NCBI RefSeq assembly: GCF_051020975.1
Contig: NW_027478168.1
Span: 4,960,001 to 5,024,000 of the forward strand
Direction of reading: 5' to 3'
DNA: 64,000 bases
Source: Osmia lignaria lignaria
Taxonomy: Eukaryota > Arthropoda > Insecta > Hymenoptera > Megachilidae
Part shown: piece by piece, positions 35,305-47,202 of the stretch
How the letters are laid out: each line of letters starts with the position of its first letter
Numbering within the stretch: position 1 is the first letter of the stretch
Position numbers and translations under genes: made by a program
The notes under the pieces: generated by a model
Database searches by the model: none
What the model saw: the letters and a program-made list of their open reading frames with translations, nothing else
Told to the model about the DNA's origin: nothing

Positions 35305-38300
35305 TTGCATATTTATCTCAAGGGAAGGGGCCTGACGGACATATTTCGAGATATTTCTTCTTCTTGTTGTTCTTCCTCTGCACAGCTAAGCTGGAAGTGG
35401 CATTTGCGGCTCGCACTAGTGCAGAGTTATCTCAAAGAAAGGGGCCACGGTGTTTCTGTATCCCTATTATGTTGGTGCGGCTTCGGAACTTTTAAATATC
35501 TCGATATATCTCGAGAACTACGCATCTGATCAAAAAATATCATAGAACATAAAAAGTAGGAAACTTAATTCTCTACATAAAAGGTCTCTTAACATTTTGC
35601 CATAGCTCGCTTCGTTTCCGAGATATTTGCAGATTTATCTCAAGGGAAGGGGCCTAACGGACATATTTCGAGATATTTCTTCTTCTTGTTGTTCTTCTTC
35701 TGCACAGCAAAGCTGGAAGTGGCATTTGCGGCTCGCACTAGTGCAGAGCTATCTCAAAGAAAGGGGCCACGGTGTTTCTGTATCTCTATTATGTTGGTGC
35801 GGTTTCGGAACTTTTAAATATCTTGATATATCTCGAGAACTACGCATCTGATCAAAAAATATCATAGAACATAAAAAGTAGGAAACTTAATTCTCTACAA
35901 ATAAGGTCTCTTAACATTTTGCCATAGCTCGCTTCGTTTCCGAGATATTTGCAGATTTATCTCAAGGGAAGGGGCCTCACGGACATATTTCGAGATATTT
36001 CTTCTTCTTGTTGTTCTTCTTCTGCACAGCTAAGCTGGAAGTGGCATTTGCGGCTCGCACTAGTGCACAGTTATCTCAAAGAAAGGGGCCACGGTGTTTC
36101 TGTATCTCTATTATGTTGGTGCGGCTTCGGAACTTTTAAATATCTCGATATATCTCGAAAACTACGCTTCTGATCACAAAATATCATAGAACCTAAATTG
36201 TAGGAAACATAATTCTCTACAAAAAAGGTCTCTTAACATTTTGCCATAGCTCGCTTCGTTTCCGAGATATTTGCAGATTCAGCTCAAAGGAACTGGCCTG
36301 ACGGACATATTTCGAGATATTTCTTCTTCTTGTTGTTCTTCCTCTGCACAGCTAAGCTGGAAGTGGCATTTGCAGCTCGCAATAGTGCAGAGTTATCTCA
36401 AAGAAAGGAGCCACGGTGTTTCTGTATCTCTATTATGTTGGTGCGGCTTCGGAACTTTTAAATATCTTGATATATCTCGAGAACTGCGCATCTGATCAAA
36501 AAATATCATAGAACATAAAAAGTAGGAAACTTAATTCTCTACAAAAAAGGTCTCTTAACATTTTGCCATAGCTCGCTTCGTTTCCGAGATATTTGCAGAT
36601 TTATCTCAAGGGAAGGGGCCTGACGGACATATTTCGAGATGTTTCTTCTTCTTGTTGTTCTTCTTCTGCACAGCTGAGCTGGAAGTGGCATTTGCGGCTC
36701 GCACTAGTGCAGAGTTATCTCAAAGAAAGGGGCCACGGTGTTTCTGTATCCCTATTATGTTGGTGCGGCTTCGGAACTTTTAAATATCTTGATATATCTC
36801 GAGAACTACGCATCTGATCAAAAAACATCATAGAACATAAAAAGTAGGAAACTTAATTCTCTACAAAAAAGGTCTCTTAACATTTTGCCATAGCTCACTT
36901 CGTTTCCGAGATATGAGCAGATTTATCTCAAGGGAAGGGGCCTGACGGACATATTTCGAGATATTTCTTGTTCTTGTTGTTCTTCTTCTGCACAGCTAAG
37001 CTGGAAGTGGCATTTGCAGCTCGCACTAGTGCAGAGTTATCTCAAAGAAAGGGGCCACGGTGTTTCTGTATCTCTATTATGTTGGTGCGGCTTCGGAACT
37101 TTTAAATATCTTGATATATCTCGAGAACTACGCATCCGATCAAAAAATATCATAGAGCATAAAAAGTAGGAAACTTAATTCTCTACAAAAAAGGTCTCTT
37201 AACATTTTGCCATAGCTCGCTTCGTTTCCGAGATATTTGCAGATATATCTCAAGGGAAGGGGCCTGACGGACATATTTCGAGATATTTCTTCTTCTTGTT
37301 GTTCTTCTTCTGCACAGCTAAGCTGGAAGTGGCATTTACAGCTCGCAATAGTGCAGAGTTATCTCAAAGAAAGGGGCCACGGTGTTTCTGTATCTCTACT
37401 ATGTTGGTGCGGCTTCGGAACTTTTAAATATCTTGATATATCTCGAGAACTACGCATCTGATCAAAAAATATCATAGAACATAAAAAGTAGGAAACTTAA
37501 TTCTCTACAAAAAAGGTCGCTTAACATTTTGCCATAGCTCGCTTCGTTTCCGAGATATTTGCAGATTCAGCTCAAAGGAACTGGCCTGACGGACATATTT
37601 CGAGATATTTCTTCTTCTTGTTGTTCTTCCTCTGCACAGCTAAGCTGGAAGTGGCATTTGCAGCTCGCAATAGTGCAGAGATATCTCAAAGAAAGGGGCC
37701 ACGGTGTTTCTGTATCTCTATTATGTTGGTGCGGCTTCGGAACTTTTAAATATCTTGATATATCTCGAGAACTACGCGTCTGATCAAAAAATATCATAGA
37801 ACATAAAAAGTAGGAAACATAATTCTCTACAAAAAAGGTCTCTTAACATTTTGCCATAGCTCGCTTCGTTTCCGAGATATTTCCAGATTTATCTCAAGGG
37901 AAGTGGCCTGACGGACATATTTCGAGATATTTCTTCTTCTTGTTGTTCTTCTTCTGCACAGCTAAGCTGGAAGTGGCATTTGCGGCTCGCACTAGTGCAG
38001 AGTTATCTCAAAGAAAGGGGCCACGGTGTTTCTGTATCTCTATTATGTTGGTGCGGCTTCGGAACTTTTAAATATCTTGATATATCTCGAAAACTACGCT
38101 TCTGATCAAAAAATATCATACAACATAAATTGTAGGAAACATAATTCTCTACAAAAAAGGTCTCTTAACATTTTGCCATAGCTCGCTTCGTTTCCGAGAT
38201 ATTTGCAGATATATCTCAAGGGAAGGGGCCTGACGGACGTATTTCGAGATATTTCTTCTTCTTGTTGTTCTTCTTCTGCACAGCTAAGCTGGAAGTGGCA

Positions 38301-38548
38301 TTTACAGTTCGCAATAGTGCAGAGTTATCTCAAAGAAAGGGGCCACGGTGTTTCTGTATCTCTATTATGTTGGTGCGGCTTCGGAACTTTTAAATATCTT
38401 GATATATCTCGAGAACTACGCATCTGATCAAAAAATATCATAGAACATAAAAAGTAAGAAACTTAATTCTCTACAAAAGAGGTCTCTTAACATTTTCCCA
38501 TAGCTCGCTCCGTTTCCGAGATATTTGCAGATATATCTCAAGCGAAGG
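35006..38548. repeat. Domain 6 11-monomer HOR, copy 1 (3543 bp)
   Basis: Positions 35006-38548 match 38549-42091 at every rare variant I checked. These are TTCCCTAC with seven A, TTGCATATT, CAGCAAAGC, CCTCACGG, AAAGGAGCC, GAGATGTTTC with CAGCTGAGC, ATATGAGCAG, CTCTACTATG, GCGTCTG, ATTTCCAG, ATACAACAT, GACGTATTTCG with CAGTTCGC, and GTAAGAAAC with TTTCCCATAG. The unit length, 11 x 322 + 1, reflects the 323-bp monomer. Confidence 0.9.
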
Positions 38549-38847
38549 GGCCTGACGGACATATTTCGAGATATTTCTTCTTCTTGTTGTTCTTTCTCTG
38601 CGCAGCTAAGCTGGAAGTGGCATTTGCAGCTCGCAATGGTGCAGAGTTATCTCAAAGAAAGGGGCCACGGTGTTTCGGTATCTCTATTATGTTGGTGCGG
38701 CTTCGGAACTTTTAAATACCTTGATATATCTCGAGAACTGCGCATCTGATCAAAAAATATCATAGAACATAAAAAGTAGGAAACTTAATTCCCTACAAAA
38801 AAAGGTCTCTTAACATTTTGCCATAGCTCGCTTCGTTTCCGAGATAT
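38525..38847. repeat. Chimeric junction monomer of the 3543-bp duplication (323 bp)
   Basis: The last base distinguishing the 42068-type head is at 38548 and the first distinguishing the 34982-type body is at 38595. The crossover that created the tandem copy therefore lies in the 46 bp 38549-38594, which cover the second CGAGATAT box and part of the TTC/TTG tract. Confidence 0.85.
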
Positions 38848-41800
38848 TTGCATATTTATCTCAAGGGAAGGGGCCTGACGGACATATTTCGAGATATTTC
38901 TTCTTCTTGTTGTTCTTCCTCTGCACAGCTAAGCTGGAAGTGGCATTTGCGGCTCGCACTAGTGCAGAGTTATCTCAAAGAAAGGGGCCACGGTGTTTCT
39001 GTATCCCTATTATGTTGGTGCGGCTTCGGAACTTTTAAATATCTCGATATATCTCGAGAACTACGCATCTGATCAAAAAATATCATAGAACATAAAAAGT
39101 AGGAAACTTAATTCTCTACATAAAAGGTCTCTTAACATTTTGCCATAGCTCGCTTCGTTTCCGAGATATTTGCAGATTTATCTCAAGGGAAGGGGCCTAA
39201 CGGACATATTTCGAGATATTTCTTCTTCTTGTTGTTCTTCTTCTGCACAGCAAAGCTGGAAGTGGCATTTGCGGCTCGCACTAGTGCAGAGCTATCTCAA
39301 AGAAAGGGGCCACGGTGTTTCTGTATCTCTATTATGTTGGTGCGGTTTCGGAACTTTTAAATATCTTGATATATCTCGAGAACTACGCATCTGATCAAAA
39401 AATATCATAGAACATAAAAAGTAGGAAACTTAATTCTCTACAAATAAGGTCTCTTAACATTTTGCCATAGCTCGCTTCGTTTCCGAGATATTTGCAGATT
39501 TATCTCAAGGGAAGGGGCCTCACGGACATATTTCGAGATATTTCTTCTTCTTGTTGTTCTTCTTCTGCACAGCTAAGCTGGAAGTGGCATTTGCGGCTCG
39601 CACTAGTGCACAGTTATCTCAAAGAAAGGGGCCACGGTGTTTCTGTATCTCTATTATGTTGGTGCGGCTTCGGAACTTTTAAATATCTCGATATATCTCG
39701 AAAACTACGCTTCTGATCACAAAATATCATAGAACCTAAATTGTAGGAAACATAATTCTCTACAAAAAAGGTCTCTTAACATTTTGCCATAGCTCGCTTC
39801 GTTTCCGAGATATTTGCAGATTCAGCTCAAAGGAACTGGCCTGACGGACATATTTCGAGATATTTCTTCTTCTTGTTGTTCTTCCTCTGCACAGCTAAGC
39901 TGGAAGTGGCATTTGCAGCTCGCAATAGTGCAGAGTTATCTCAAAGAAAGGAGCCACGGTGTTTCTGTATCTCTATTATGTTGGTGCGGCTTCGGAACTT
40001 TTAAATATCTTGATATATCTCGAGAACTGCGCATCTGATCAAAAAATATCATAGAACATAAAAAGTAGGAAACTTAATTCTCTACAAAAAAGGTCTCTTA
40101 ACATTTTGCCATAGCTCGCTTCGTTTCCGAGATATTTGCAGATTTATCTCAAGGGAAGGGGCCTGACGGACATATTTCGAGATGTTTCTTCTTCTTGTTG
40201 TTCTTCTTCTGCACAGCTGAGCTGGAAGTGGCATTTGCGGCTCGCACTAGTGCAGAGTTATCTCAAAGAAAGGGGCCACGGTGTTTCTGTATCCCTATTA
40301 TGTTGGTGCGGCTTCGGAACTTTTAAATATCTTGATATATCTCGAGAACTACGCATCTGATCAAAAAACATCATAGAACATAAAAAGTAGGAAACTTAAT
40401 TCTCTACAAAAAAGGTCTCTTAACATTTTGCCATAGCTCACTTCGTTTCCGAGATATGAGCAGATTTATCTCAAGGGAAGGGGCCTGACGGACATATTTC
40501 GAGATATTTCTTGTTCTTGTTGTTCTTCTTCTGCACAGCTAAGCTGGAAGTGGCATTTGCAGCTCGCACTAGTGCAGAGTTATCTCAAAGAAAGGGGCCA
40601 CGGTGTTTCTGTATCTCTATTATGTTGGTGCGGCTTCGGAACTTTTAAATATCTTGATATATCTCGAGAACTACGCATCCGATCAAAAAATATCATAGAG
40701 CATAAAAAGTAGGAAACTTAATTCTCTACAAAAAAGGTCTCTTAACATTTTGCCATAGCTCGCTTCGTTTCCGAGATATTTGCAGATATATCTCAAGGGA
40801 AGGGGCCTGACGGACATATTTCGAGATATTTCTTCTTCTTGTTGTTCTTCTTCTGCACAGCTAAGCTGGAAGTGGCATTTACAGCTCGCAATAGTGCAGA
40901 GTTATCTCAAAGAAAGGGGCCACGGTGTTTCTGTATCTCTACTATGTTGGTGCGGCTTCGGAACTTTTAAATATCTTGATATATCTCGAGAACTACGCAT
41001 CTGATCAAAAAATATCATAGAACATAAAAAGTAGGAAACTTAATTCTCTACAAAAAAGGTCGCTTAACATTTTGCCATAGCTCGCTTCGTTTCCGAGATA
41101 TTTGCAGATTCAGCTCAAAGGAACTGGCCTGACGGACATATTTCGAGATATTTCTTCTTCTTGTTGTTCTTCCTCTGCACAGCTAAGCTGGAAGTGGCAT
41201 TTGCAGCTCGCAATAGTGCAGAGATATCTCAAAGAAAGGGGCCACGGTGTTTCTGTATCTCTATTATGTTGGTGCGGCTTCGGAACTTTTAAATATCTTG
41301 ATATATCTCGAGAACTACGCGTCTGATCAAAAAATATCATAGAACATAAAAAGTAGGAAACATAATTCTCTACAAAAAAGGTCTCTTAACATTTTGCCAT
41401 AGCTCGCTTCGTTTCCGAGATATTTCCAGATTTATCTCAAGGGAAGTGGCCTGACGGACATATTTCGAGATATTTCTTCTTCTTGTTGTTCTTCTTCTGC
41501 ACAGCTAAGCTGGAAGTGGCATTTGCGGCTCGCACTAGTGCAGAGTTATCTCAAAGAAAGGGGCCACGGTGTTTCTGTATCTCTATTATGTTGGTGCGGC
41601 TTCGGAACTTTTAAATATCTTGATATATCTCGAAAACTACGCTTCTGATCAAAAAATATCATACAACATAAATTGTAGGAAACATAATTCTCTACAAAAA
41701 AGGTCTCTTAACATTTTGCCATAGCTCGCTTCGTTTCCGAGATATTTGCAGATATATCTCAAGGGAAGGGGCCTGACGGACGTATTTCGAGATATTTCTT

Positions 41801-42091
41801 CTTCTTGTTGTTCTTCTTCTGCACAGCTAAGCTGGAAGTGGCATTTACAGTTCGCAATAGTGCAGAGTTATCTCAAAGAAAGGGGCCACGGTGTTTCTGT
41901 ATCTCTATTATGTTGGTGCGGCTTCGGAACTTTTAAATATCTTGATATATCTCGAGAACTACGCATCTGATCAAAAAATATCATAGAACATAAAAAGTAA
42001 GAAACTTAATTCTCTACAAAAGAGGTCTCTTAACATTTTCCCATAGCTCGCTCCGTTTCCGAGATATTTGCAGATATATCTCAAGCGAAGG
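38549..42091. repeat. Domain 6 11-monomer HOR, copy 2 (3543 bp)
   Basis: Second copy of the 3543-bp unit. I found no mismatch with copy 1 at the marker sites compared, so the duplication looks very young. It begins inside a chimeric monomer (38525-38847). Its head (GATATATCTCAAGCGAAGG) equals that at 42068, and its body (TTCTTTCTCTGCGC onwards) equals that at 34982. Confidence 0.9.
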
Positions 42092-42388
42092 GGCCTGACG
42101 GACATATTTCGAGATATTTCTTCTTCTTGTTGTTCTTCTTCTGCACAGCTAAGCTGGAAGTGGCATTTACAGCTCGCAGTAGTGCAGAGTTATCTCAAAG
42201 AAAGGGGCCACGGTGTTTCTGTATCTCTATTATGTTGGTGCGGCTTCGGAACTTTTAAATATCTTGATATATCTCGAGAACTACGCATCTGATCAAAAAA
42301 TATCATAGAACATAAAAAGTATGAAACTTATTCTCTACAAAAAAGGTCTCTTAACATTTTGCCATAGCTCGCTTCGTTTCCGAGATAT
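42068..42388. repeat. 321-bp monomer with GAAACTTATTCTC
   Basis: One A is missing from AACTTAATTC near 42330, and GTATGAAAC replaces GTAGGAAAC. The head carries the TATATCTCAAGCGAAGG variant shared with 38525. It is the last monomer related to the 3543-bp units. Confidence 0.9.
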
Positions 42389-42709
42389 TTGCAGATTTAT
42401 CTCAAGGGAAGGGGCCTGACGGACATATTTCGAGATATTTCTTCTTCTTGTTGTTCTTCTTCTGCACAGCTAAGCTGGAAGTGGCATTTGCGGCTCGCAC
42501 TAGTGCAGAGTTATCTCAAAGAAAGGGGCCACGGTGTTTCTGTATCCCTATTATGTTGGTGCGGCTTCGGAACTTTTTATATCTCGATATATCTCGAAAA
42601 CTACGCATCTGATCAAAAAATATCATAGAACATAAAAAGTAGGAATCCTAATTTTCTACAAAAAAGGTCTCTTAACATTTTGCCGTAGCTCGCTTTGTTT
42701 CCGAGATAT
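42389..42709. repeat. 321-bp monomer with AACTTTTTATATC
   Basis: AACTTTTAAATATC has become AACTTTTTATATC near 42573, a net loss of one base. Its tail introduces the GTAGGAATCC and TTTTCTACAAA variants, which recur after the 43676 copy and in altered form after the 44964 copy. Confidence 0.9.
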
Positions 42710-45285
42710 TTGCAGATTTATTTCAAGGGAAGGGGCCTGACGGACATATTTCGAGATATTTCTTCTTTTTGTTGTTCTTCTTCTGCACAGCTAAGCTGGA
42801 AGTGGCATTTGCAGTTCGCAATAGTGCAGAGTTATCTCAAAAACAGGGGCCACGGTGTTTCTGTATCTCTATTATGTTGGTGCGGCTTCGGAACTTTTAA
42901 ATATCTTGATATATCTCGAGAACTACGCATCCGATCAAAAAATATCATAGAACATAAAAAGTAGGAAACTTAATTCTCTACAAAAAAGGTCTCTTAACAT
43001 TTTGCCATAGCTCGCTTCGTTTCCGAGATATTTGCAGATTTATCTCGAGGGAAGGGGCCTGACGGACATATTTCGAGATATTTCTTCTTCTTGTTGTTCT
43101 TCTTCTGCACAGCTAAGCTGGAAGCGGCATTTGCGGCTCGCACTAGTGCAGAGTTATCTCAAAGAAAGGGGCCACGGTGTTTCTGTATCTCTATTATGTT
43201 GGTGCGGCTTCGGATCTTTTAAATATCTCGATATATGTCGAAAACTACGCTTCTGATCAAAAAATATCATAGAACATAAATTGTAGGAAACATAATTCTC
43301 TACAAAAAAGGTCTCTTAACATTTTGCCATAGCTCGCTTCGTTTCCGAGATATTTGCAGATTTATCTCAAGGGAAGGGGCCTGACGGACATATTTCGAGA
43401 TATTTCTTCTTCTTGTTGTTCTTCTTCTGCACAGCTAAGCTGTAAGTGGCATTTGCAGCGCGCAATAGTGCAGAGTTATCTCAAAGAAAGGGGCCACGGT
43501 GTTTCTGTATCTCTATTATGTTGGTGCGGCTTCGGAACTTTTAAATATCTTGATATATCTCGAGAACTACGCATCTGATCAGAAAATATCATAGAACATA
43601 AAAAGTAGGAAACTTAATTCTCTACAAAAAAGGTCTCTAAACATTTTGCCATAGCTCGCTTCGTTTCCGAGATATTTGCAGATTTATCTCAAGGGAAGGG
43701 GCCTGACGGACATATTTCGAGATATTTCTTCTTCTTGTTGTTCTTCTTCTGCACAGCTAAGCTGTAAGTGGCATTTGCAGCGCGCAATAGTGCAGAGTTA
43801 TCTCAAAGAAAGGGGCCACGGTGTTTCTGTATCTCTATTATGTTGGTGCGGCTTCGGAACTTTTAAATATCTTGATATATCTCGAGAACTACGCATCTGT
43901 TCAAAAAATATCATAGAACATAAAAAGTAGGAATCCTAATTTTCTACAAAAAAGGTCTCTTAACATTTTGCCGTAGCTCGCTTCGTTTCCGAGATATTTG
44001 CAGATTTATCTCAAGGGAAGGGGCCTGACGGACATATTTCCAGATATTTCTTCTTCTTGTTGTTCTTCTTCTGCACAGCTAAGCTGGAAGTGGCATTTGC
44101 AGCTCGCAATAGTGCAGAGTTATCTCAAAGAAAGGGGCCACGGTGTTTCTGTATCTCTATTATGTTGGTGCGGCTTCAGAACTTTTAAATATCTAGATAT
44201 ATCTCGAGAACTACGCATCTGATCGAAAAATATCATAGAACATAAAAAGTAGGAAACTTAATTCTCTACAAAAGAGGTCTCTTAACATTTTGCCATAGCT
44301 CGCTTCGTTTCCGAGATATTTGCAGATTTATCTCAAGGGAAGGGGCCTGACGGACATATTTCGAGATATTTCTTCTTTTTGTTGTTCTTCTTCTGCACAG
44401 CTAAGCTGGAAGTGGCATTTGCAGCTCGCAATAGTGCAGAGTTATCTCAAAGAAAGGGGCCACGGTGTTTCTGTATCTCTATTACGTTGGTGCGGCTTCG
44501 GAACTTTTAAATATCTTGATATATCTCGAGAACTACGCATCCGATCAAAAAATATCATAGAACATAAAAAGTAGGAAACTTAATTCTCTACAAAAAAGGT
44601 CTCTTAACATTTTGCCATAGCTCGCTTCGTTTCCGAGATATTTGCAGATTTATCTCAAGGGAAGGGGCCTGACGGACATATTTCGAGATATTTCTTCTTT
44701 TTGTTGTTCTTCTTCTGCACAGCTAAGCTGGAAGTGGCATTTGCAGCTCGCAATAGTGCAGAGTTATCTCAAAGAAAGGGGCCACGGTGTTTCTGTATCT
44801 CTATTATGTTGGTGCGGCTTCGGAACTTTTAAATATCTTGATATATCTCGAGAACTACGCATCCGATCAAAAAATATCATAGAACATAAAAAGTAGGAAA
44901 CTTAATTCTCTACAAAAAAGGTCTCTTAACATTTTGCCATAGCTCGCTTCGTTTCCGAGATATTTGCAGATTTATCTCGAGGGAAGGGGCCTGACGGACA
45001 TATTTCGAGATATTTCTTCTTCTTGTTGTTCTTCTTCTGCACAGCTAAGCTGGAAGTGGCATTTGCAGCGCGCAATAGTGTAGAGTTATCTCAAAGAAAG
45101 GGGCCACGGTGTTTCTGTATCTCTATTATGTTGGTGCGGCTTCGGAACTTTTAAATATCTTGATATATCTCGAGAACTACGCATCTGATCAAAAAATATC
45201 ATAGAACATAAAAAGTAGGAATCCTAATTTCCTACAAAAAAGGTCTCTTAACATTTTGCCATAGCTCGCTTCGTTTCCGAGATAT
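42710..45285. repeat. Domain 7: eight monomers with local duplications
   Basis: CTTTTTGTTG with GCATCCGATC marks 42710, 44320 and 44642, and CTCGAGGG heads mark 43032 and 44964 (1932 bp apart). 43354 and 43676 are adjacent copies sharing GCTGTAAGTGG and GCAGCGCGC. 44964 combines the CTCGAGGG head of 43032 with the GCGCGC body and GGAATCC tail of 43676, so it looks like a crossover product. It also has an AGTGTAGAG change. 43998 has private TTTCCAGATATTT and CTAGATATATC. Confidence 0.75.
43354..43997. repeat. Adjacent duplicate monomers with GCTGTAAGTGG
   Basis: Both monomers (43354, 43676) carry the rare GCTGTAAGTGG and GCAGCGCGC variants. Their tails differ: TGATCAGAAAAT in the first, TCTGTTCAAA with GGAATCC in the second. 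A single-monomer tandem duplication with subsequent or chimeric tail divergence fits. Confidence 0.8.
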
Positions 45286-45607
45286 TTGCAGATATATCTC
45301 AAGGGAAGGGGCCTGACGGACATATTTCGAGATATTTCTTCTTCTTGTTGTTCTTCTTCTGCACAGCTAAGCTGGAAGTGGCATTTACAGCTCGCAATAG
45401 TGCAGAGTTATCTCAAAGAAAGGGGTCACGGTGTTTCTGTATCTCTATTATGTTGGTGCGGCTTCGGAACTTTTAAATATCTTGATATATCTCGAGAACT
45501 ACGCATCTGATCAAAAAATATCATAGAACATGAAAAGTAGGAAACTTAATTCTCTACAAAAAAGGTCTCTTAACATTTTGCCATACCTCTCTTCGTTTCC
45601 GAGATAT
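45286..45607. repeat. Ordinary monomer with ACATGAAAAG tail
   Basis: A 322-bp type I copy with a GATATATCTC head. Private changes are AAAGGGGTCACGG and ACATGAAAAGTAGG; the tail runs into CCATACCTCTC of the next copy. Confidence 0.85.
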
Positions 45608-46251
45608 TTGCAGATTTATCTCAAGGGAAGGGGCCTGACGGACATATTTCGAGATATTTCTTCTTCTTGTTGTTCTTCTTCTGCACAGCTAAGCTGGAAG
45701 TGGCATTTGCAGCTCGCAATAGTGCAGAGTTATCTCAAAGAGAGGGGCCACGGTGTTTCTGTATCTCTATTATGTTGGTGCGGCTTCGGAACTTTTAAAT
45801 ATCTTGATATATCTCGAGAACTACGCATCTGATCAAAAAATATCATAGAAGATAAAAAGTAGGAAACTTAATTCTCTACAAAAAAGGTCTCTTAACATTT
45901 CGCCATAGCTCGCTTCGTTTCCGAGATATTTGCAGATTTATCTCAAGGGAAAGGGCCTGTCGGACATATTTCGAGATATTTCTTCTTCTTGTTGTTCTTC
46001 TTCTGCACAGCTAAGCTGGAAGTGGCATTTGCGGCTCGCACTAGTGCAGAGTTATCTCAAAGAAAGGGGCCACGGTGTTTCTGTATCTCTATTATGTTGG
46101 TGCGGCTTCGGAACTTTTAAATATCTCGATATATCTCGAAAACTACGCTTCTGATCAAAAAATATCATAGAACATAAATTGTAGGAAACATAATTCTCTA
46201 CAAAAAACGTCTCTTAACATTTTGCCATAGCGCGCTTCGTTTCCGAGATAT
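45608..46251. repeat. Domain-3-like dimer module relocated to 45.6 kb
   Basis: 45608 has CAAAGAGAGG, AGAAGATAAAAAG and CATTTCGCC. 45930 has GGCCTGTCGG, CATTTGCGG and a type II tail. The same ordered pair occurs at 15019-15662 and, with variations, at 14053, 17273 and 18561. GGCCTGTCGG is absent elsewhere outside 11-19 kb. The module thus sits at least 26 kb from its relatives. Confidence 0.75.
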
Positions 46252-47202
46252 GTGCAGATTTATCTCAAGGGAAGGGGCCTGACGGACATATTTCGAGATA
46301 TTTCTTCTTCTTCTTGTTCTTCTTCTGCACAGCTAAGCTGGAAGTGGCATTTGCGGCTCGCACTAGTGCAGAGTTATCTCAACGAAAGGGGCCACGGTGT
46401 TTCTGTATCTCTATTATGTTGGTGCGGCTTCGGAACTTTTAAATATCTCGATATATCTCGAAAACTACGCTTCTGATCAAAAAATATCATAGAACATAAA
46501 TTGTAGGAAACATAATTCTCTACAAAAAAGGTCTCTCAACATTTTGCCATAGCTCGCTTGGTTTCCGAGATATTTGCAGATTTATCTCAAGGGAAGGGGC
46601 CTGACGGACATATTTCGAGATATTTCTTCTTCTGCACAGCTAAGCTGGAAGTGGCATTTACAGCTCGCAATAGTGCAGAGTTATCTCAAAGAGAGGGGCC
46701 ACGGTGTTTCTGTATCTCTATTATGTTGGTGCGGCTTCGGAACTTTTAAATATCTTGATATATCTCGAGAACTACGCATCTGATCAAAAAATATCATAGA
46801 AGATAAAAAGTAGGAAACTTAATTCTCTACAAAAAAGGTCTCTTAACATTTTGCCCTAGCTCGCTTCGTTTCCGAGATATTTGCAGATTTATCTCAAGGG
46901 AAGGGGCCTGACGGACATATTTCGAGATATTTCTTCTTCTTGTTGTTCTTCTTCTGCACAGCTAAGCTGGAAGTAGCATTTGCGGCTCGCACTAGTGCAG
47001 AGTTATCTCAAAGAAAGGGGCCACGGTGTTTCTGTATCCCTATTATGTTGGTGCGGCTTCGGAACTTTTAAATATCTCGATATATCTCGAAAACTACGCT
47101 TCGGATCAAAAAATATCATAGAACATAAATAGTAGGAAACATAATTCTCTACAAAAAACGTCTCTTAACATTTTGCCATAGCTCGCTTCGTTTCCGAGAT
47201 AT
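46252..47202. repeat. Three monomers before domain 8, including the short one
   Basis: 46252 has ATATGTGCAG, TTCTTCTTCTTG and CTCAACGAAAGG. 46574 is the 307-bp deletion copy. 46881 has GCCCTAGC before it, GGAAGTAGC, and GCTTCGGATC with AAATAGTAGG. The ATATGTGCAG variant recurs at 47203 and 48491, tying these copies to the start of domain 8. Confidence 0.75.
46574..46880. repeat. 307-bp monomer, five-triplet deletion in the TTC/TTG tract
   Basis: The tract reads only three TTC triplets before TGCACAGC instead of three TTC, two TTG and three TTC. The missing 15 bp correspond to one TTC block plus the TTG pair, as expected for slippage or recombination between the flanking TTC direct repeats. 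This is the only period change larger than one base in 198 monomers. Confidence 0.95.

Noticed and set aside
35006..42091. The 3543-bp duplication as an assembly artefact
   Set aside because: Not proven either way, but the junction monomer is a precise chimera of two different monomer classes. That is what a real unequal crossover gives, whereas a false assembly duplication need not fall within homologous phase. I therefore list it as real with reads as the decisive check.
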